Assembly: GCF_937920075.1 (NCBI RefSeq)
Contig: NZ_CALETI010000038.1
Span: 1-21,911, forward strand
Source: an uncultured Agitococcus sp.
GTDB taxonomy: Bacteria > Pseudomonadota > Gammaproteobacteria > Pseudomonadales > Moraxellaceae
DNA length: 21,911 bases
Reading direction: 5' to 3'
The first letter of the stretch is position 1, and each line of letters begins with the position of its first letter. A program made the position numbers and the translations under genes. This document shows positions 6,170 to 15,156 of the stretch, piece by piece. The notes under the pieces were generated by a model, which searched no databases, had not been told where the DNA came from, and saw only the letters and a list, made by a program, of their open reading frames with translations.

Positions 6170-7948
6170 TTACTCGCCGACTTTTTCGCGTAAACGAATA
6201 CCTAACTCGCGTAACTGCTTACCTTCAACAGGCGCAGGGGCTTGTGTCATCAAACATTCAGCCGTTTTGGTTTTTGGGAAGGCAATTACATCACGAATAG
6301 AGGTTGCGCCTGTCATTAACATCACCAAACGGTCTAAACCAAAGGCCAAACCGCCATGTGGTGGCGCACCAAATTTTAAAGCGTCTAACAAGAAGCTAAA
6401 TTTTTCTTGAGCTTCTTCTTCACCAATTCCCAATGCTTCAAACACTGCTTTTTGCATATCTGGATTGTAAATACGCAAAGAACCACCACCAATCTCAGTC
6501 CCATTTAACACCATGTCATAAGCAACAGACGTGGCTTCGGCAGGGTTGTTTTTGAGGTCTTCAACCGTGCCGTGTGGCATGGTGAATGGATGGTGAACAG
6601 AAGTCCATTGACCTTCGCCAACTTCTTCAAACATTGGGAAGTCAACTACCCATAAAGGTGCCCATTCGCAAGTGAGCATGTTTAAATCGTGACCGATTTT
6701 GACACGCAACGCACCCATTGCATCGTTAACCACTTTGGCTTTATCTGCACCAAAAAACACGATGTCGCCATTTTCTGCACCAACACGTTTTAATAACTCT
6801 AAAACAATCGGTTCAATAAACTTAACGATAGGCGATTGTAAACCTGCAACACCTTGACTTAAATCATTGACTTTGATGTAAGCTAAGCCTTTAGCCCCAT
6901 AAATACCCACAAACTTGGTGTATTCATCAATTTGACCACGGGTTAATTTGTCAGCCGCTTGTGGCACACGAATCGCCGCAATACGACCTTTGGGGTCTTT
7001 AGCTGGGCCAGCAAACACTTTAAATTCCACTTCTTGCATTAAGTCTTTTACGTCAACCAATTCTAATGGCACACGCAAGTCTGGTTTGTCAGAGGCAAAA
7101 CGGCGCATCGCTTCGGCATAAGTCATGCGTGGAAATTTATCAAACTTAATGCCTAATAATTCGTCAAATAACTCAACGGCCATGCCTTCGGCAATGCCCA
7201 TGATTTCTTCATCAGACATAAAAGACGTTTCGATGTCGATTTGGGTAAATTCGGGTTGACGGTCAGCACGTAAGTCTTCGTCACGGAAACATTTAGCAAT
7301 TTGGTAATAACGGTCAAAACCAGACACCATCAACAATTGTTTAAATAATTGTGGTGATTGTGGTAATGCAAAAAAAGAACCTTGTTGGGTACGTGACGGC
7401 ACTAAATAGTCACGCGCACCTTCAGGGGTTGCACGCGTTAAAACTGGCGTTTCAACATCCAAAAAGCCATGACGATCTAAATAGTTACGGATTTTAGAAG
7501 TGACTTGCGAGCGAAAACGCATACGTTGCAACATTTCTGGACGACGCATATCCAAGAAACGGTACTTTAAGCGAATCTCTTCACCAACGTTGGCAAAATC
7601 GTCATTTAACGGGAATGGTGGCGTTTCGGAGCTATTTAGAATCTCAATTTTATCGGCAAGAACTTCAATTTTACCACTAGCAATATCAGGATTAATTAAG
7701 TGTTCTTCGCGGGCGCGGACTTTACCTGTAATTTGTAACACATATTCGTTACGCATTTTGCCCGCAGCATCGAATAATTCTGGTGTATCTGCACGCTCAA
7801 TAATCACTTGTAATAAACCATCACGGTCACGAACGTCAAAAAATACCACATGACTATGGTCACGGCGGCGGTGTACCCAACCACATAAAGTAACCTGTTG
7901 ACCAATATGAGACTCGTTTAAACTGCCACAATAATGTGTGCGCATCAT
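6170..7948 (-). CDS. aspS: Aspartyl-tRNA synthetase, probably non-discriminating (Asp/Asn)
   Basis: Charges tRNA-Asp with aspartate. The 592-residue product has the full bacterial AspRS layout: an OB-fold anticodon-binding domain (1-105), class IIb motif 2 around FRDEDLRADRQPEFTQID, the GAD insertion in the middle, and motif 3 near the C terminus as GLAFGLDRLVMLMTG. The N terminus MMRTHYCG and residue His31 (RRRDH31) match Pseudomonas AspRS, where His31 was linked to acceptance of tRNA-Asn as well as tRNA-Asp. The nearby loop residue that is Lys in Escherichia coli is His here. AGGTG lies 8 bases before the first of two tandem ATGs. A CTGACA-like -35 (8001-8006) may serve its own promoter. 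The gene is followed by the restriction-modification pair. Confidence 0.97.
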   Translation of the reverse strand: MMRTHYCGSLNESHIGQQVTLCGWVHRRRDHSHVVFFDVRDRDGLLQVIIERADTPELFDAAGKMRNEYVLQITGKVRAREEHLINPDIASGKIEVLADKIEILNSSETPPFPLNDDFANVGEEIRLKYRFLDMRRPEMLQRMRFRSQVTSKIRNYLDRHGFLDVETPVLTRATPEGARDYLVPSRTQQGSFFALPQSPQLFKQLLMVSGFDRYYQIAKCFRDEDLRADRQPEFTQIDIETSFMSDEEIMGIAEGMAVELFDELLGIKFDKFPRMTYAEAMRRFASDKPDLRVPLELVDVKDLMQEVEFKVFAGPAKDPKGRIAAIRVPQAADKLTRGQIDEYTKFVGIYGAKGLAYIKVNDLSQGVAGLQSPIVKFIEPIVLELLKRVGAENGDIVFFGADKAKVVNDAMGALRVKIGHDLNMLTCEWAPLWVVDFPMFEEVGEGQWTSVHHPFTMPHGTVEDLKNNPAEATSVAYDMVLNGTEIGGGSLRIYNPDMQKAVFEALGIGEEEAQEKFSFLLDALKFGAPPHGGLAFGLDRLVMLMTGATSIRDVIAFPKTKTAECLMTQAPAPVEGKQLRELGIRLREKVGE

Positions 7949-8021
7949 AATTATTTCACCTAAGCTATATATTTATCTAATCAATGAACTCTCATTATGT
8001 CAGTGTTTGGTGAGAGATTCT

Positions 8022-8059
8022 TAAAAATAAAAGTCCAGCATTATGCCTGATAATGTTGG
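8022..8059 (-). terminator. Rho-independent terminator after the ppsR/DUF2939 unit
   Basis: CCAGCATTAT (8035-8044) pairs with ATAATGTTGG (8050-8059), one pair being G-U, around a 5-base loop. Read leftward it is followed by ACTTTTATTTTTA. It lies 14 bases past the DUF2939 stop and separates that operon from aspS. Confidence 0.8.
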
Positions 8060-8072
8060 CTTTGTGTATGTT

Positions 8073-8612
8073 TTAAGGTTTGGGCAGTGTTAAGCCTGTT
8101 AATTTCCAAGCAAATAAACCTTGTCGCGTAAAAGTGAATCTAAAAACCGCGTTTGGCTGTTGCTGATGAGCAATATCCACTGCAAAATGATCAAAATCCA
8201 CATACGACTTTGCCATAATTAACTGATCTTTTTCCGTTTCTTGTTGGTTGGCTTCGGCTGCTTGTTTGTCGGTATGTTTGAGTTTTTCAGGAAGTTCAGC
8301 CTGTAGCATTAATGCGATGTTTTCAGGGGTCACTAAACTATCAATTAACGGCGTCACAAAAGCGTTAGCAAACATGGTGGCAAAGGCATTCATGCCACTG
8401 TCTGTTTTGTTATTAAGCAGTGTTTGACTAAAGTTTTCGCTCAACGATTGTTTGAGACTGGCACGTAATGCGGCATAGTCAATATAACTGTTTAAGCGTT
8501 GACTATCTTTGCTTTGCGCAGCTTGTTGTACTTGGTGTGCGGCATAATAGGGCGTGCTATAAAAGCCAGCCCCCAACACGAATACCAATAATAAAGCAAA
8601 AAATTTTTTCAT
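8073..8612 (-). CDS. DUF2939-family membrane-anchored or secreted protein
   Basis: A 179-residue protein with an N-terminal hydrophobic segment, MKKFFALLLVFVLGAGFYS, that is either a signal anchor or a signal peptide; the rest should lie in the periplasm. The following YAAHQVQQAAQSKDSQRLNSYIDYAALRASLKQSL fits the DUF2939 pattern, in which a short helix is followed by an xYIDYxxLRxSLK core. Family function is not known. A lysine/glutamine-rich linker occupies roughly residues 110-130. Its ATG overlaps the ppsR stop by one base (TAATG), so the two are translationally coupled. Whether that link is functional or just operon economy cannot be judged from sequence. Confidence 0.75.
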   Translation of the reverse strand: MKKFFALLLVFVLGAGFYSTPYYAAHQVQQAAQSKDSQRLNSYIDYAALRASLKQSLSENFSQTLLNNKTDSGMNAFATMFANAFVTPLIDSLVTPENIALMLQAELPEKLKHTDKQAAEANQQETEKDQLIMAKSYVDFDHFAVDIAHQQQPNAVFRFTFTRQGLFAWKLTGLTLPKP

Positions 8613-9424
8613 TAGTTAATCCGTCGTTTTAAGCCTGCTAGTTGAATAATGCGAGTGGCGATTTCTTCAACAGACATTTCTGAAACATTTAAAAAAGGAA
8701 TTCCCTCTTTAACATAAATGCCTTCTACAGCGCGTAACTCCATTTGGCATTGTTGGGGACTGGCATAACGACTGTTTGCTTTACGCTCAGTACGAATGGC
8801 TGTTAAACGCTCAGCATCAATCATTAAACCAAAGAGTTTATTTTTGTGTTCTTTAAGAGATTTTGGCAAACAATTGTCATCTAAATCATCTTCGGTTAAG
8901 GGATAATTTGCGGCTCGAATGCCAAATTGCATTGCCAAATAAATACACGTTGGTGTTTTACCAGAACGAGAAACACCAATTAAAATAATATCTGCGGAGT
9001 CGTAATGACGGGTTCGCGCACCATCGTCATTATCTAAAGCAAAATGAATAGCATCAATTCGTGTTTTGTAGGATAAGGTATTGACGGTATGTTTGCCGAT
9101 TTGATTGGTAGGTTGTACGCCTAATTCTTCTTCTAGTTTGCCAACAAAGGTTTCAAAGACATCAAACATACAGCCATTAGCATTGGTAATAATTTGACGA
9201 ATTTCTTTATTGACTAAAGTGTCAATAATAATCGGTTTACAGCCGTCTTCAGCGGCGACTTGATTAATTTTAAGGACTGCTTGATGAGCACGTTCAATAC
9301 TATCAATATAGGGCAGGGTAAATTCTTCAAATTTTACACTACCAAATTGAGCCAGAAGACTGTGACCAAGTGTTTCGGCGGTAATCCCTGTGCCATCAGA
9401 AATAAAAAATACACTACGTTTCAT
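8612..9424 (-). CDS. ppsR: Phosphoenolpyruvate synthase regulatory protein PpsR (bifunctional kinase/pyrophosphorylase)
   Basis: Switches PEP synthase off by ADP-dependent phosphorylation of an active-site threonine, and on again by phosphate-dependent removal. The 270-residue product begins FFISDGTGITAETLG, diagnostic for the DUF299 family, and has the P-loop GVSRSGKT (150-157) and the conserved GIRAANYPL segment. Its target gene ppsA lies immediately beside it on the other strand, a common arrangement. AAGGAT lies about 9 bases before the ATG. The DUF2939 gene overlaps its stop codon. Distinguished from the PPDK regulator of the same family only by the neighbouring ppsA. Confidence 0.95.
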   Translation of the reverse strand: MKRSVFFISDGTGITAETLGHSLLAQFGSVKFEEFTLPYIDSIERAHQAVLKINQVAAEDGCKPIIIDTLVNKEIRQIITNANGCMFDVFETFVGKLEEELGVQPTNQIGKHTVNTLSYKTRIDAIHFALDNDDGARTRHYDSADIILIGVSRSGKTPTCIYLAMQFGIRAANYPLTEDDLDDNCLPKSLKEHKNKLFGLMIDAERLTAIRTERKANSRYASPQQCQMELRAVEGIYVKEGIPFLNVSEMSVEEIATRIIQLAGLKRRIN

Positions 9425-9734
9425 GTTTTGTTATCCTTTATCGTTTGTACTAGGCGAAAGAAGTCTTTATATTATGGCCTAAAGCCAACGCTGGCCAGTC
9501 TAAATGATAAGACTTATGTTTTTCTTTGAAATTAACGCTATTTGCGACTATAAAATTGTGAGAAGCGATTAAAGTATGCGCAATTTGGTGATAATCACAT
9601 GACTTTGAATAGACTGAAAAAAGTTTTATATATGCTTTGTGTTAATGGCGACGCAGACTGAATTGTGTAGCATGGTTTATTATGTAATATAGACCTGTTA
9701 TTTATTATTTTCATGCAACGTAGGGAGTGTGACC
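9425..9734. promoter_or_regulatory. Divergent regulatory region between ppsR and ppsA
   Basis: These 310 bases hold no convincing gene. For ppsA, TTGTGT (9663-9668), a 16-base spacer and TAATAT (9685-9690) make a plausible promoter about 45 bases before the start. For ppsR, TAATAT or TATAAA on the minus strand near 9470-9476 is a weak -10 without a good -35. A small imperfect inverted repeat, GGCCTAAAGCCAACGCTGGCC (9477-9497), lies close to the ppsR side and could be an operator. I see no Cra-like TGAATCGATTCA site. Confidence 0.45.
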
Positions 9735-12110
9735 TTGGAAGCATTAGTATTGTGGTTTCAACAATTAGGTAAAAATGATGTTGAGATTGTTGGCGGTAAA
9801 AACGCCTCTTTAGGTGAAATGATTAGTAATTTGGCCAATGTGGGGGTGTCTGTTCCCAATGGTTTTGCCACTACAGCTCAAGCGTATCGTGATTTTTTAG
9901 AGCAAAGTGGCTTAAATAAGCGCATTAATGAAGCTTTAGAAAACTTAAATGTTGATGATGTGGTGCGTTTGGCTGAAGTAGGTAAAGAAATTCGTGAATG
10001 GATTGTGGCCACACCATTACAACCTGCTTTAGAACAGCAAATTCGTGACAATTTTGCCAAAATGTCCGAAAACAACCCAAATATTGCGGTGGCGGTACGT
10101 TCTTCAGCAACAGCCGAAGATTTGCCAGATGCCTCTTTTGCGGGTCAACAAGAAACTTTCTTAAACATCCGTGGTATTGATAACGTTTTAATTGCCGTTA
10201 AAGAAGTATTTGCCTCTTTATTTAATGATCGTGCGATTGCTTATCGTGTTCACCAAGGTTATGACCACAAAGGCGTGGCATTATCGGCAGGTATTCAACG
10301 TATGGTGCGTTCCGAAACTGGCGCAGCAGGGGTTATGTTTACCTTAGATACTGAGTCTGGTTTCCGTGATGTGGTGTTTATTACCAGTTCTTATGGTTTA
10401 GGTGAAATGGTGGTGCAGGGTGCCGTAAACCCTGATGAGTTTTATTTACATAAACCAACCCTAATAGCTAAGCGTCCTTGTATTTTGCGCCGCAACTTGG
10501 GTAGCAAAACCCAAAAAATGATTTATGGTCAAACAGGTGTGGCTGGTAAATCGACTTTAGTGGTTGACGTTGATAAGCCAGAACGTTTGAAGTTTTCGAT
10601 TAGTGATGCCGAAGCAGCAGCATTAGCAGAGCAAGCGTTGATTATCGAAAAACATTATGGCCAGCCGATGGACATCGAATGGGCAAAAGATGGTGATGAT
10701 GGTCAGTTATATATTGTGCAAGCGCGTCCAGAAACGGTAAAAAGTCGTCAAAACGTCGGTACGATGGAGCGTTATTTGCTTAAGCAAAAAGGCACTGTTG
10801 TGTTGTGCGAAGGCCGCTCTATTGGTCAACGTATTGGTTCTGGCCGTGTCAAAGTGGTTAACTCTATCCGCGAAATGGAAAAAGTTCAACCAGGTGACGT
10901 TTTAGTTTCTGATATGACTGATCCTGATTGGGAACCAGTGATGAAGCGTGCGGCTGCGATTGTGACTAATCGTGGTGGTCGTACTTGCCACGCAGCGATT
11001 ATTGCCCGTGAATTAGGTGTGCCTGCAATTGTCGGTTGTGGTAACGCGACTGAAGTGTTAGCGGATGGTATGGAAGTCACGGTTTCTTGTGCCGAAGGTG
11101 ATACAGGCTTTATCTATGAAGGCATGTTAGACTTTGAAGTGCAAAAGAACTCCATTGAATCTATGCCAAAGTTACCGTTCAAAATTATGATGAATGTGGG
11201 TAACCCTGATCGTGCTTTCGACTTTGCTCAAATCCCTAATCAAGGTATTGGTTTAGCACGTTTAGAATTCATCATTAACCGTATGATTGGTGTGCATCCA
11301 AAAGCCTTATTAAACTATGAAACTTTACCGCGTGATATTCGTAATGCGGTCACTAGCCGTGCTGCGGGTTATGCCTCACCTGTTGAGTTTTATGTTGAAA
11401 AATTAGTGGAAGGTATTGCAACTTTAGCAGCGGCCTTCTACCCACAACGTGTGATTGTGCGTATGTCTGACTTTAAGTCAAACGAATATGCCAATTTGAT
11501 CGGTGGTAAGTTATACGAGCCAGAAGAAGAAAACCCAATGTTAGGTTTCCGTGGTGCGTCACGTTATATTTCTGACAATTTCCGTGATTGTTTTGATTTA
11601 GAAGTGCGTGCCTTGAAAAAAGTCCGTGATGAAATGGGCTTAACTAATGTTGAAGTGATGATTCCTTTTGTTCGTACCACCTCCGAAGCACAACGTGTGA
11701 TTGAGTTGTTGGCCGAAAAAGGCTTAAAGCGTGGCGAAAATGGTCTCAAAATCATCATGATGTGTGAGTTACCAACCAATGCCTTATTAGCAGAAGACTT
11801 CTTAGAGCACTTTGACGGCTTCTCGATTGGTTCTAACGATTTAACCCAATTAACTTTGGGCTTAGACCGTGACTCAGGCATTGTTTCACACTTATTTGAT
11901 GAACGTGATCCTGCGGTTAAGTTCTTGTTATCTCGTGCAATTCAAGCCTGTAAAAAAGCAGGTAAGTACGTGGGTATCTGTGGTCAAGGCCCCAGCGACC
12001 ACCCAGACCTCGCTAAGTGGTTAATGGATGAAGGCATTGATTCTGTGTCTTTAAATCCAGACTCTGTGTTAGAAACTTGGTTCTTCTTAGCTGAGAATCA
12101 TGGTAAGTAA
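9735..12110 (+). CDS. ppsA: Phosphoenolpyruvate synthase (pyruvate, water dikinase)
   Basis: Makes phosphoenolpyruvate from pyruvate and ATP (releasing AMP and phosphate), allowing gluconeogenesis from three-carbon substrates. The 791-residue product has three parts: an N-terminal nucleotide-binding domain opening with VGGKNASLGEMI, a central swivelling domain with GGRTCHAAIIARELG (phospho-His419, PpsR target Thr417), and a C-terminal PEP/pyruvate barrel with the catalytic Cys749 in ICGQGPSDHP. Length matches Escherichia coli PpsA (792). The start is not ATG. GTG at 9729 lies only one base after GGGAG (9723-9727), whereas TTG at 9735 is 7 bases after it, so TTG is preferred. A strong terminator follows. 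PpsR is encoded divergently. Confidence 0.97.
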   Translation: MEALVLWFQQLGKNDVEIVGGKNASLGEMISNLANVGVSVPNGFATTAQAYRDFLEQSGLNKRINEALENLNVDDVVRLAEVGKEIREWIVATPLQPALEQQIRDNFAKMSENNPNIAVAVRSSATAEDLPDASFAGQQETFLNIRGIDNVLIAVKEVFASLFNDRAIAYRVHQGYDHKGVALSAGIQRMVRSETGAAGVMFTLDTESGFRDVVFITSSYGLGEMVVQGAVNPDEFYLHKPTLIAKRPCILRRNLGSKTQKMIYGQTGVAGKSTLVVDVDKPERLKFSISDAEAAALAEQALIIEKHYGQPMDIEWAKDGDDGQLYIVQARPETVKSRQNVGTMERYLLKQKGTVVLCEGRSIGQRIGSGRVKVVNSIREMEKVQPGDVLVSDMTDPDWEPVMKRAAAIVTNRGGRTCHAAIIARELGVPAIVGCGNATEVLADGMEVTVSCAEGDTGFIYEGMLDFEVQKNSIESMPKLPFKIMMNVGNPDRAFDFAQIPNQGIGLARLEFIINRMIGVHPKALLNYETLPRDIRNAVTSRAAGYASPVEFYVEKLVEGIATLAAAFYPQRVIVRMSDFKSNEYANLIGGKLYEPEEENPMLGFRGASRYISDNFRDCFDLEVRALKKVRDEMGLTNVEVMIPFVRTTSEAQRVIELLAEKGLKRGENGLKIIMMCELPTNALLAEDFLEHFDGFSIGSNDLTQLTLGLDRDSGIVSHLFDERDPAVKFLLSRAIQACKKAGKYVGICGQGPSDHPDLAKWLMDEGIDSVSLNPDSVLETWFFLAENHGK

Positions 12111-12140
12111 GCATTAGGTAAATTTTACTTGATGTATGAT

Positions 12141-12169
12141 ATAAGCCTCTTCGGAGGCTTATGTTTTTT
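12141..12169 (+). terminator. Rho-independent terminator after ppsA
   Basis: A perfect 9-bp stem ATAAGCCTC/GAGGCTTAT is capped by a TTCG tetraloop and followed by GTTTTTT. It is a textbook intrinsic terminator 30 bases past the ppsA stop. Confidence 0.93.
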
Positions 12170-12216
12170 CAATTGCTATGAAATAATTTGCCCAAATAAA
12201 TATATCGGAGTTTACC

Positions 12217-15150
12217 GTGTCAGCACCACATCCTGCCTTTGACTGTTTACGTACTGTGCATATTGCCTCGTTAAACGTAGAAATGAGCGAGTATAGCCAT
12301 AAAAAAACAGGGGCAAGTCATTTTCATTTAGCCTCCGATAACCCCGAAAATGTGTTTTTGGTGGCCTTACGCACCATGCCGATGGATTCAACTGGCGTAG
12401 CCCATATTTTAGAACACACGGCTTTATGTGGTTCTAAACGTTTTCCTGTGCGCGATCCGTTTTTTTTAATGATTCGTCGCTCCTTAAACTCATTTATGAA
12501 TGCGTTTACCTCTAGCGATTGGACAGCGTATCCTTTTGCGAGCCAAAACCGTCAAGACTTTTTTAATTTGTTGTCTGTGTATTTAGATGCGGTGTTTTAT
12601 GCCCGTTTAGACCCCTTAGATTTTGCTCAAGAAGGCATTCGGGTTGAGTTTAGTGAGGCAGAAAATCCGAATAGTCCTTTGGTGTACAAGGGTGTTGTCT
12701 TTAACGAAATGAAAGGGGCAATGAGTTCATCTACCAGTATTTTGTCAGATGTATTAAATAAATATGTTTTTCCAACCACCACCTATCATTACAACTCAGG
12801 TGGCGACCCCGAAACCATTCCCGATTTAAGTTATGACGATTTAATCGCCTTTTATAAAAAGCATTATCACCCCAGTAATGCCGTATTTATGACCTTTGGT
12901 GATATTCCTGCGGCTGAATTACAACGCCGTTTTGAAGAAGAAGCCTTACACAGTTTTGAACGTAGCGAAACCATTAAAGGCAAAGATGAAAAACGCTATT
13001 ACGCGCCTGTCATCGTTGAAGACCATTATCCTTTAGATGAAGGTGATTTAGCCAACAAAAGTCATGTGGTGATGAGTTGGTTATTAGGTCAAACCGCGAA
13101 TATTAGCGAACGTTTGGCGATGAATTTATTAAATGGTGTGTTATTAGAAAACTCTGCCTCACCATTACGCCAATTCTTAGAAACTTGTGGCTTGGGCGAA
13201 GCGCCATCACCCATGTGTGGTTTAGATGATAATGGCCGTGAAATGAGTTTTGGTTGTGGTTTAGAAGGTTGTGCCGCCGATAAAGCCGCCGAGATTGAAG
13301 CAGGTATTTTAGAAGTCCTACAAAAAGTTGCTGTAGAAGGTGTAGCCCAAGAAGAGGTAGAAGCCGTTTTACATCAAATTGAATTATCTCAACGCGAAAT
13401 TGGTGGCGACTCTTATCCTTATGGTTTGCAATTAGTGTTAAATGGTTTAAATGCGGCATTACAAGATGCTGACCCCTTAGCCTTGTGGGATGTTGACTCA
13501 GTTTTGGCACAATTACGCCAGTCCATTCAAGATCCTGACTATATTAAAAATCTCGTCAAAACCGCTTTATTGGATAATCCACACCGTGTGCGTTTGACCT
13601 TAAAACCCGATAATACCATTAGCCAAAAACGTCAAGCAGCCGAAGCCGCTCGTTTAGCCAAGATTCAACAAGGCTTAAGTGAGGCTGACAAACAAGCGAT
13701 TATTGCCAATACCAAAGCATTGGTGGCGCGTCAGGCACAAATTGATGATGTGAGTATTTTGCCAAAAGTTGGTTTGGCGGATATTCCTGCCGATTTAAAA
13801 ATTGCCGAAGGTAAATCCTATACACTCCCTATAAATGGTGTTGATGTACCCATTACCACCTTTGAAGCAGGGACGAATGGTTTGTTTTATCAACAAATTA
13901 TTATCGATTTACCCAATTTAACGGAACGTGAGCAAAGCCTTGTGCCGTTTTATAGTAGCTTGTTGAGTGAATTGGGGGCAGGCGAGCATGATTATTTAGC
14001 CATGCAGCAATGGCAATCACAAGTCAGTGGCGGTGTGCGTATGGGTTTAAGTATGCGCACCAGTCTAAACGATGCAGGGCAAGCTCAAGCGCATTTGGTC
14101 GCCTCATGCAAAGCCTTACATTACAACACCGACAGCTTTAACTTATTAAAAACGACTTTAGAGCAATTACGCTTTGATGAAGCCGAACGTGTGCAAGATT
14201 TATTGGCACAGCGTAAAGCACGTTTTGAAGCGAGTATTACCGATAGTGGTCATGCCTTGGCAATGCAAACCGCCAGCCATAGCATGAGTGCTTTAAGTCA
14301 ATTGGAGTACCGTATTTCAGGTTTGCCCGCGTTGCGTACCTTGCGTGAGTTAGTCGCCAATAGCCAAAGTGAAGACGGCATAACCAGTCTATTAGCAGAG
14401 TTACAAGCCATTCATCACAAAGTCTTAGCCGCACCACGTCAGTTTTTGTTGATTGCCGAAAAAGAACGTTTAGCGACTTTGGTTGAAACTTTACAACAAA
14501 CGTGGTCTGCGAGTTCTATTGCTGCATCAGTTGATGATGATGTGAAACAAATTCAGGCACAGGCTAATCCACAATCCACACAAATAGCATGGTTAGCAAA
14601 TACTCAAGTGCAATTTTGTGCAGCAGCTTATCCTGCTGTGCCAATTGACCATGACGATGCGCCAGCATTGATGATTTTAGGGGGCTTTTTGCGTAATGGC
14701 TTTTTACATCGTGCTATTCGTGAACAAGGTGGTGCGTATGGTGGCGGTGCGGCTTATGACAGTAATGCTTGTGCGTTCCGTTTCTTTTCATATCGTGATC
14801 CGCGTTTGGCCGATACTTTTGCCGATTTCCAAGCCAGTTTGGAGTGGTTACAAAGCAATAACCACGAAGAACGCCAATTAGAAGAAGTGATTTTGGGCAT
14901 TATGGCCAGTTTAGACAAACCCATGTCGCCCGCAGGTGAAGCGCGTAGTGCGTTCCATAATGCCTTGTATGGTCGTACTCCTGCACAACGTCGTGCTTTA
15001 CGGGCTAAATTATTAGCGGTGACCATTACCGATTTACAAGCAGTGGCTGCTAAATATCTGAATGCAGAACAGATGAGCAAAGCCGTCGTTGCCCCTTATA
15101 GCCAAGCGGAAACGGTGCAAGGTTTAGGCTTTGTCATTGAAAGGTTGTAA
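12217..15150 (+). CDS. M16C-family zinc metallopeptidase (presequence protease/PreP-like)
   Basis: A 977-residue pitrilysin-clan peptidase of the presequence-protease (PreP, M16C) type, which degrades short unstructured peptides inside a closed two-lobed chamber. The inverted zinc motif HILEH (His63, Glu66, His67) lies in the N-terminal domain, with the distal ligand Glu164 in VFNEMKGAMSS. The C-terminal inactive domain keeps the family's REQGGAYGGG substrate-binding element. No signal peptide is present, so it should act in the cytosol. Length fits the family (about 970-1000). The start is GTG at 12217, with CGGAG 6 bases upstream. The next gene, nadM, begins six bases after its stop, so the two are probably cotranscribed; I know of no functional link. 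Confidence 0.93.
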   Translation: MSAPHPAFDCLRTVHIASLNVEMSEYSHKKTGASHFHLASDNPENVFLVALRTMPMDSTGVAHILEHTALCGSKRFPVRDPFFLMIRRSLNSFMNAFTSSDWTAYPFASQNRQDFFNLLSVYLDAVFYARLDPLDFAQEGIRVEFSEAENPNSPLVYKGVVFNEMKGAMSSSTSILSDVLNKYVFPTTTYHYNSGGDPETIPDLSYDDLIAFYKKHYHPSNAVFMTFGDIPAAELQRRFEEEALHSFERSETIKGKDEKRYYAPVIVEDHYPLDEGDLANKSHVVMSWLLGQTANISERLAMNLLNGVLLENSASPLRQFLETCGLGEAPSPMCGLDDNGREMSFGCGLEGCAADKAAEIEAGILEVLQKVAVEGVAQEEVEAVLHQIELSQREIGGDSYPYGLQLVLNGLNAALQDADPLALWDVDSVLAQLRQSIQDPDYIKNLVKTALLDNPHRVRLTLKPDNTISQKRQAAEAARLAKIQQGLSEADKQAIIANTKALVARQAQIDDVSILPKVGLADIPADLKIAEGKSYTLPINGVDVPITTFEAGTNGLFYQQIIIDLPNLTEREQSLVPFYSSLLSELGAGEHDYLAMQQWQSQVSGGVRMGLSMRTSLNDAGQAQAHLVASCKALHYNTDSFNLLKTTLEQLRFDEAERVQDLLAQRKARFEASITDSGHALAMQTASHSMSALSQLEYRISGLPALRTLRELVANSQSEDGITSLLAELQAIHHKVLAAPRQFLLIAEKERLATLVETLQQTWSASSIAASVDDDVKQIQAQANPQSTQIAWLANTQVQFCAAAYPAVPIDHDDAPALMILGGFLRNGFLHRAIREQGGAYGGGAAYDSNACAFRFFSYRDPRLADTFADFQASLEWLQSNNHEERQLEEVILGIMASLDKPMSPAGEARSAFHNALYGRTPAQRRALRAKLLAVTITDLQAVAAKYLNAEQMSKAVVAPYSQAETVQGLGFVIERL

Positions 15151-15156
15151 GCGAAA

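Noticed and set aside
7500..7853. Open frame of 117 codons on the plus strand inside aspS
   Set aside because: Fully antisense to the conserved AspRS anticodon-binding region; the residue pattern is basic and low-complexity.
7989..8016. Inverted pair CTCTCA/TGAGAG upstream of aspS as a T-box or attenuator
   Set aside because: Only 6 bp with a 16-base loop, no T-box sequence, and a position compatible with chance.
9260..9529. Plus-strand open frame crossing from ppsR into the ppsR-ppsA gap
   Set aside because: More than half is antisense to ppsR, it has no ribosome site, and its end in the gap is compatible with chance.
13103..13510. Open frame of 135 codons on the minus strand inside the M16C peptidase gene
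   Set aside because: Antisense to a well-conserved gene, no ribosome site and no recognisable motif; it arises from codon bias.
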